Shown here: positions 61,337-64,000 of the stretch, piece after piece
How positions within the stretch are numbered: position 1 is the first letter of the stretch
Layout: every line of letters starts with the position of its first letter
Source: Treponema sp.
Lineage (GTDB): Bacteria; Spirochaetota; Spirochaetia; Treponematales; Treponemataceae
Assembly: GCA_024400955.1 (NCBI GenBank)
Contig: JAKSLY010000011.1
Span: 1-64,000 of the forward strand
Length of the DNA: 64,000 nucleotides
Direction: 5' to 3'
Made by a program: the position numbers and the translations under genes
The notes under the pieces: generated by a model
Databases searched by the model: none
Told to the model about the DNA's origin: nothing
What the model saw: only the letters and a program-made list of their open reading frames with translations

Positions 61337-61890
61337 AAAAATTCATTGCACCGGCCGTCCTCACGATTTCAGCAGTCCTCATAAATTACTTTGGTTCAAT
61401 TCTTGCAAGCACCATTGTTTTTCCACTATACCTTGATTCCCTGCTGACCATTGCAGTTACTGCCTGCTGCGGCCTTGTACCTGGACTGATCTGTGCAGTT
61501 TTCTCAAACATCCTTCTGACGATTTTTTCAAGTGCATCCATCTGGTTTGTAACCTGCCACCTGACGACCGCACTGATTGCATGGTACATATTTCGTTTTT
61601 ATAGAAGAAAGAATCAGGACACGGCCTATGCCATAGACATCTTCCTATGGATAGGACTGATCAGTGCAATTATCAACGGAATCCTTGGCAACATCATTGT
61701 ATCAATCATCCTGTCTTCCATCTCTTCGCGGCCACAAGTCGATGCAGTTGTCCAGGGAATTTTCGTCGTAGTGCACAATCTTCAACTGGCAACACACCTT
61801 GGGGGAATAATAGAAAATCTTGTGGACAAAATTTTAAGCGCCCTGATCAGCTACGGTGTATTCATCTGGTACAGGAAGATTGTCCGCTGA
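61333..61890 (+). CDS. ECF transporter S-component-like membrane protein
   Basis: A 185-residue protein with five or six hydrophobic helices. The stretch VFPLYLDSLLTIAVTACCGLVPGLICAVFSNIL has the pattern of ECF-type vitamin transporter S components or of related 5-TM sensor modules. It overlaps the response-regulator stop by ATGA and is thus the third gene of the kinase operon. It could be a transporter subunit controlled by, or a membrane sensor acting with, the two-component pair. No ECF ATPase or T-component is nearby. Confidence 0.65.
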   Translation: MKKFIAPAVLTISAVLINYFGSILASTIVFPLYLDSLLTIAVTACCGLVPGLICAVFSNILLTIFSSASIWFVTCHLTTALIAWYIFRFYRRKNQDTAYAIDIFLWIGLISAIINGILGNIIVSIILSSISSRPQVDAVVQGIFVVVHNLQLATHLGGIIENLVDKILSALISYGVFIWYRKIVR

Positions 61891-61974
61891 TTCATCCTGC
61901 ATTTAAACTGCAAGCAGCAGTATATTTCATTAAAAGCAATTCCATCAGATTAATCATTCCCCTTCGTCAGTCTG

Positions 61975-62090
61975 CTACTCCACAAACTTATACCCGATGC
62001 CCCACACTGTAAGAATGTATTCTGGGGCATCCGGGTTTGTTTCAATCTTTTTACGAAGCTTTCTTATGAATGCCAGATTCCTAGTACAAA
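61975..62090 (-). pseudogene. C-terminal remnant of an OmpR-family response regulator
   Basis: The minus strand encodes RKLRKKIETNPDAPEYILTV followed by WGIGYKFVE and a stop at 61975-61977, the recognition-helix end and wing of an OmpR-type winged helix. Everything upstream of about codon 38 from the end is missing; the next gene's remnant begins at once. It is a decayed fragment with no function expected. Confidence 0.75.
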
Positions 62091-62103
62091 GTCTTGTTTT
62101 TCT

Positions 62104-62583
62104 TTATGTAAATTTTTTTCCAACTGTCATAAGTCCCAGGTATGAAGCCGCAACTGCAAAAAGGAAAATATAGTATTGAGGTGGTAAGGAGTAAAGTCCC
62201 ACAAAGTCGCCTAACGGTGTGTAAATCAAGGCTGTAAAAATCATGATTCCCAAAATGTCCATGTAATATTCAAGAAGGATTTTGTCCCCAGGTTTTAATT
62301 CAAAACTGGAGGTCTGTCCCCACTGTCCGTCACGCCAGACAGTTACATCAGTTTCCACAAGAGCAGCAAGAAAATCCGCCGTTCTTTTTGACCTAAGTTC
62401 CTGCACAAGCCGAATCGCAGCCGAAACCAAATACATTGTCAGAAGAATTATGAATGTAGAAAAAATCCTTGAGAAATTGGAAGCAAACAATACATCAGTA
62501 ACAAATGAAATTGCCGCCAGACTTACGAGAATTATGGAAAACGAATTTACAAATGATCTCCGCAGAATTGATTTTATGGTCAT
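62104..62583 (-). pseudogene. internally deleted MgtA-type P-type ATPase remnant
   Basis: The first about 105 residues (AISFVTDVL...IRLVQELRSKRTADFLAALV, VWRDGQWGQTSSFELKPGDKILL) match the N-terminal part of Mg2+-transporting P-type ATPases. The rest (YMDILGIMIFTALIYTPLGD, then FVGLYSLPPQYYIFLFAVA) matches their last two helices. The phosphorylation site DKTGT and the nucleotide-binding domain are gone. The two ends are joined in frame, giving a 159-residue open frame that cannot transport. Fused end-to-end deletion is also seen in the MATE remnant. Confidence 0.75.
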
Positions 62584-62706
62584 AAAGTAAATTATATCAT
62601 GGATGATGATGGGAAAATATGGCGAAATCCTTGCGATTTTGAACCGCGAGAAGATTAACTGTTTGTCGGTAATTTTAAATTCGTATTAGGTGATTTTTTT
62701 ACAGAT

Positions 62707-63087
62707 TTAAATGGAAAACAATTTCAATTCAGGAAAAACAACTTGCATCAATTTAAAATGTTTATCATTTGTCCAAATTTCACATTTATTCTTTATGGCA
62801 AGATAAGCAATCATTGCATCTTGGAAAGGAACGACAAGACCATTCTTTTTTAGTGTCAAAAATTGCTTTGCAAGATAAATCCAATCTTTTTCAGAAAAAG
62901 ACAAATATGTAAAATCGTTCAATGCCTCTTCCATTTGTGAGAACTGTTTTTCTGAATTACTACCACGGAGCAGTTCTGTTTTTATGACACCACAAATAGC
63001 AATATCATTTTTTTCAAGAACATTCTTTATTTTATCAGTAGGTTTATCCCAAAAGTCGATAATAATGTTTGTATCTACAAGAATCAT
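62707..63087 (-). CDS. vapC: VapC-type PIN-domain toxin
   Basis: The 126-residue PIN-domain ribonuclease toxin has conserved acidic residues in ILVDTNIIIDFW (Asp4), KTELLRGS (Glu), FQDAMIAYLAI (Asp) and IWTNDKHF (Asp). VapC toxins cleave tRNA or rRNA. It overlaps the upstream antitoxin gene by ATGA (63084-63087). The region is AT-rich. It differs from the PIN protein at 13526-13957 in partner type. Confidence 0.88.
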   Translation of the reverse strand: MILVDTNIIIDFWDKPTDKIKNVLEKNDIAICGVIKTELLRGSNSEKQFSQMEEALNDFTYLSFSEKDWIYLAKQFLTLKKNGLVVPFQDAMIAYLAIKNKCEIWTNDKHFKLMQVVFPELKLFSI

Positions 63088-63305
63088 AAAAGACTTGCCT
63101 CACGAAGTTCTGTAACTGAGGAAGAATCAAGGTGAATTTTACCAGCTAAATCGAAAAATGCCCGTTTATGTTTTGTTTGAGGAATTGTTTGTTCTGTAAA
63201 AGCTTCCCCCTGTTCTGCCTCAAGTAACTTAATAAAAGCTGAAACAGATGTTAAAAGAGATTCGGGTAATGTTTTGACTTGTTCAATAACAGCTTCATAT
63301 GACAT
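63084..63305 (-). CDS. antitoxin partner of VapC
   Basis: A 73-residue protein: a helical N-terminal part (SYEAVIEQVKTLPESLLTSVSAFIKLLEAEQG) and a C-terminal toxin-binding tail (HKRAFFDLAGKIHLDSSSV). The layout is that of a DUF2281-like antitoxin. The ATG at 63305 is chosen because GGAGG lies 6 nt upstream; a start 18 nt earlier has no SD. The operon promoter region (63306-63340) is very AT-rich. Confidence 0.78.
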   Translation of the reverse strand: MSYEAVIEQVKTLPESLLTSVSAFIKLLEAEQGEAFTEQTIPQTKHKRAFFDLAGKIHLDSSSVTELREASLL

Positions 63306-63545
63306 ATAACACCTCCAATACAATTATAGCATATTTAATAAAATATTGTGAGAAAGTATCAATTTTCATTTATAAAAGTTGTAAATCCAGCAAAAAAAGA
63401 GCCAAGTGAGAAACCTCAATGCACCGTATAAAGGCAACTCTCTTGACTTTTGATTTATATTTATCTAAAAATTGCTAAAAAATCAATGTCTTTTGCAATT
63501 TCTGCTGATAGCATTTGTTGTTTTCACTTCAAAAATATCAGTTCC

Positions 63546-63956
63546 TTAAAGCTTCAATTTCTTGGCAATTGTTGCAATATCTTTTTTATAGAGCCAAATA
63601 CCATTGATAGATTTTTGCTGATAGACTGCTCTCCCTGAAAGATACCCAACGATTGAAGTGTTATTTGAATCTTCAATAATATAAATCATATCTGATAATT
63701 CCATATGAGGCTGATTGTTTATTACGGATTTTCCACCTTCCTCTGATGTAACCTGAGCTTTTGTTGATGTGAATTTGTTTTTTGGAATAGTGATACGATT
63801 AATGTAACCACCAAACAATGTTTCTTCAATGATGATAGTTTCACCATTCAATGTTACTTTACATGGATTTTTATCCGCAGACTTAAACGAATAAGTTTGT
63901 GCAAACAGTACAGATGCAACAAAGACCATAAAAAGCATAGAAAAGATTTTTTTCAT
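63546..63956 (-). CDS. small exported protein of unknown function
   Basis: The 136-residue protein has a typical signal peptide (KKIFSMLFMVFVASVLFA, cleavage near AQTYS). The mature part is beta-rich (CKVTLNGETIIIEETLFGGY, VYQQKSINGIWLYKKDI). No family was recognised. An AGGA lies just upstream of the ATG (plus-strand TCCT at 63963-63966). The 240-bp gap between it and the vapBC pair holds a weak GAG..GCC/GGC.TC hairpin followed by seven T on the minus strand (about 63394-63430), but no gene. Confidence 0.7.
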   Translation of the reverse strand: MKKIFSMLFMVFVASVLFAQTYSFKSADKNPCKVTLNGETIIIEETLFGGYINRITIPKNKFTSTKAQVTSEEGGKSVINNQPHMELSDMIYIIEDSNNTSIVGYLSGRAVYQQKSINGIWLYKKDIATIAKKLKL

Positions 63957-64000
63957 AATAATTCCTCCAGCGTTGCTATAAGCAACATTTTTATTGTTGT

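Overview
The window looks like a chromosome segment of an anaerobic, host-associated spirochaete, most likely a gut or rumen Treponema. The evidence is a FabV enoyl reductase closely resembling the treponemal enzyme, a superoxide reductase in place of superoxide dismutase, a double YggT protein, many small lipoproteins, and expanded AAA_14/DUF234-type and AlbA_2-type ATPase families. No rRNA, tRNA, CRISPR array, transposase or phage gene was seen. Core genes have balanced base composition. Blocks near 23.4-26.9 kb, 44.1-45.6 kb, 54.4-59.5 kb and 62.7-64 kb are clearly more AT-rich and look accessory.

Layout. 0-10 kb: a probable small RNA, an exported Ntn-hydrolase, a TolC-type outer membrane protein, an HD-GYP phosphodiesterase, a UvrD-like helicase, rimO, and a RodZ-like/LolA-like pair. 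10-16 kb: ssb, a U32 peptidase-like protein, an XRE-PIN toxin-antitoxin pair, a HAD phosphatase, a second probable small RNA and hicAB. 16-23 kb: dnaE, a YggT protein and recG. 23-27 kb: two ATPase genes, one of them bounded by a 150-bp duplication of the recG end. 27-42 kb: a BASS transporter, gatCA, a LacI regulator, a stop-interrupted U32-like gene, fabV, lipoproteins, thrS, an ABC-F protein, a His-rich COG0523 GTPase and superoxide reductase. 42-45.6 kb: a lipoprotein whose C-terminus looks like a diversity-generating retroelement (DGR) variable region and whose promoter spacer contains nine Gs, then an AlbA_2 protein. 45.7-52 kb: transporters, a Nif11-like bacteriocin-like precursor, a ZIP transporter, a GH13 enzyme and a TetR regulator. 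52.3-59.5 kb: a seven-gene operon of zinc-ribbon proteins built around a YdjI-like SPFH protein. 59.7-64 kb: a two-component system fused to a membrane-protein gene, decayed genes, vapBC and an exported protein.

The strongest leads for unusual biology are: (1) a surface lipoprotein with signs of both DGR mutagenesis and poly-G promoter phase variation; (2) the zinc-ribbon/SPFH/OmpA/Sel1/GIY-YIG operon, probably an envelope-stress or membrane-associated system; (3) the Nif11-type double-glycine peptide; (4) arrays of back-to-back mini-hairpins with GNA loops in several intergenic regions and possibly within one ORF; and (5) about a dozen genes whose -10 box lies only 6-10 nt before the start codon, which implies leaderless mRNAs. 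Decay is frequent: two transporter genes have lost their middles, two genes survive only as 3' fragments, and one is split by a single amber codon. Everything here was read by eye from the sequence. No alignment or database search was run, so family names rest on motif recognition.
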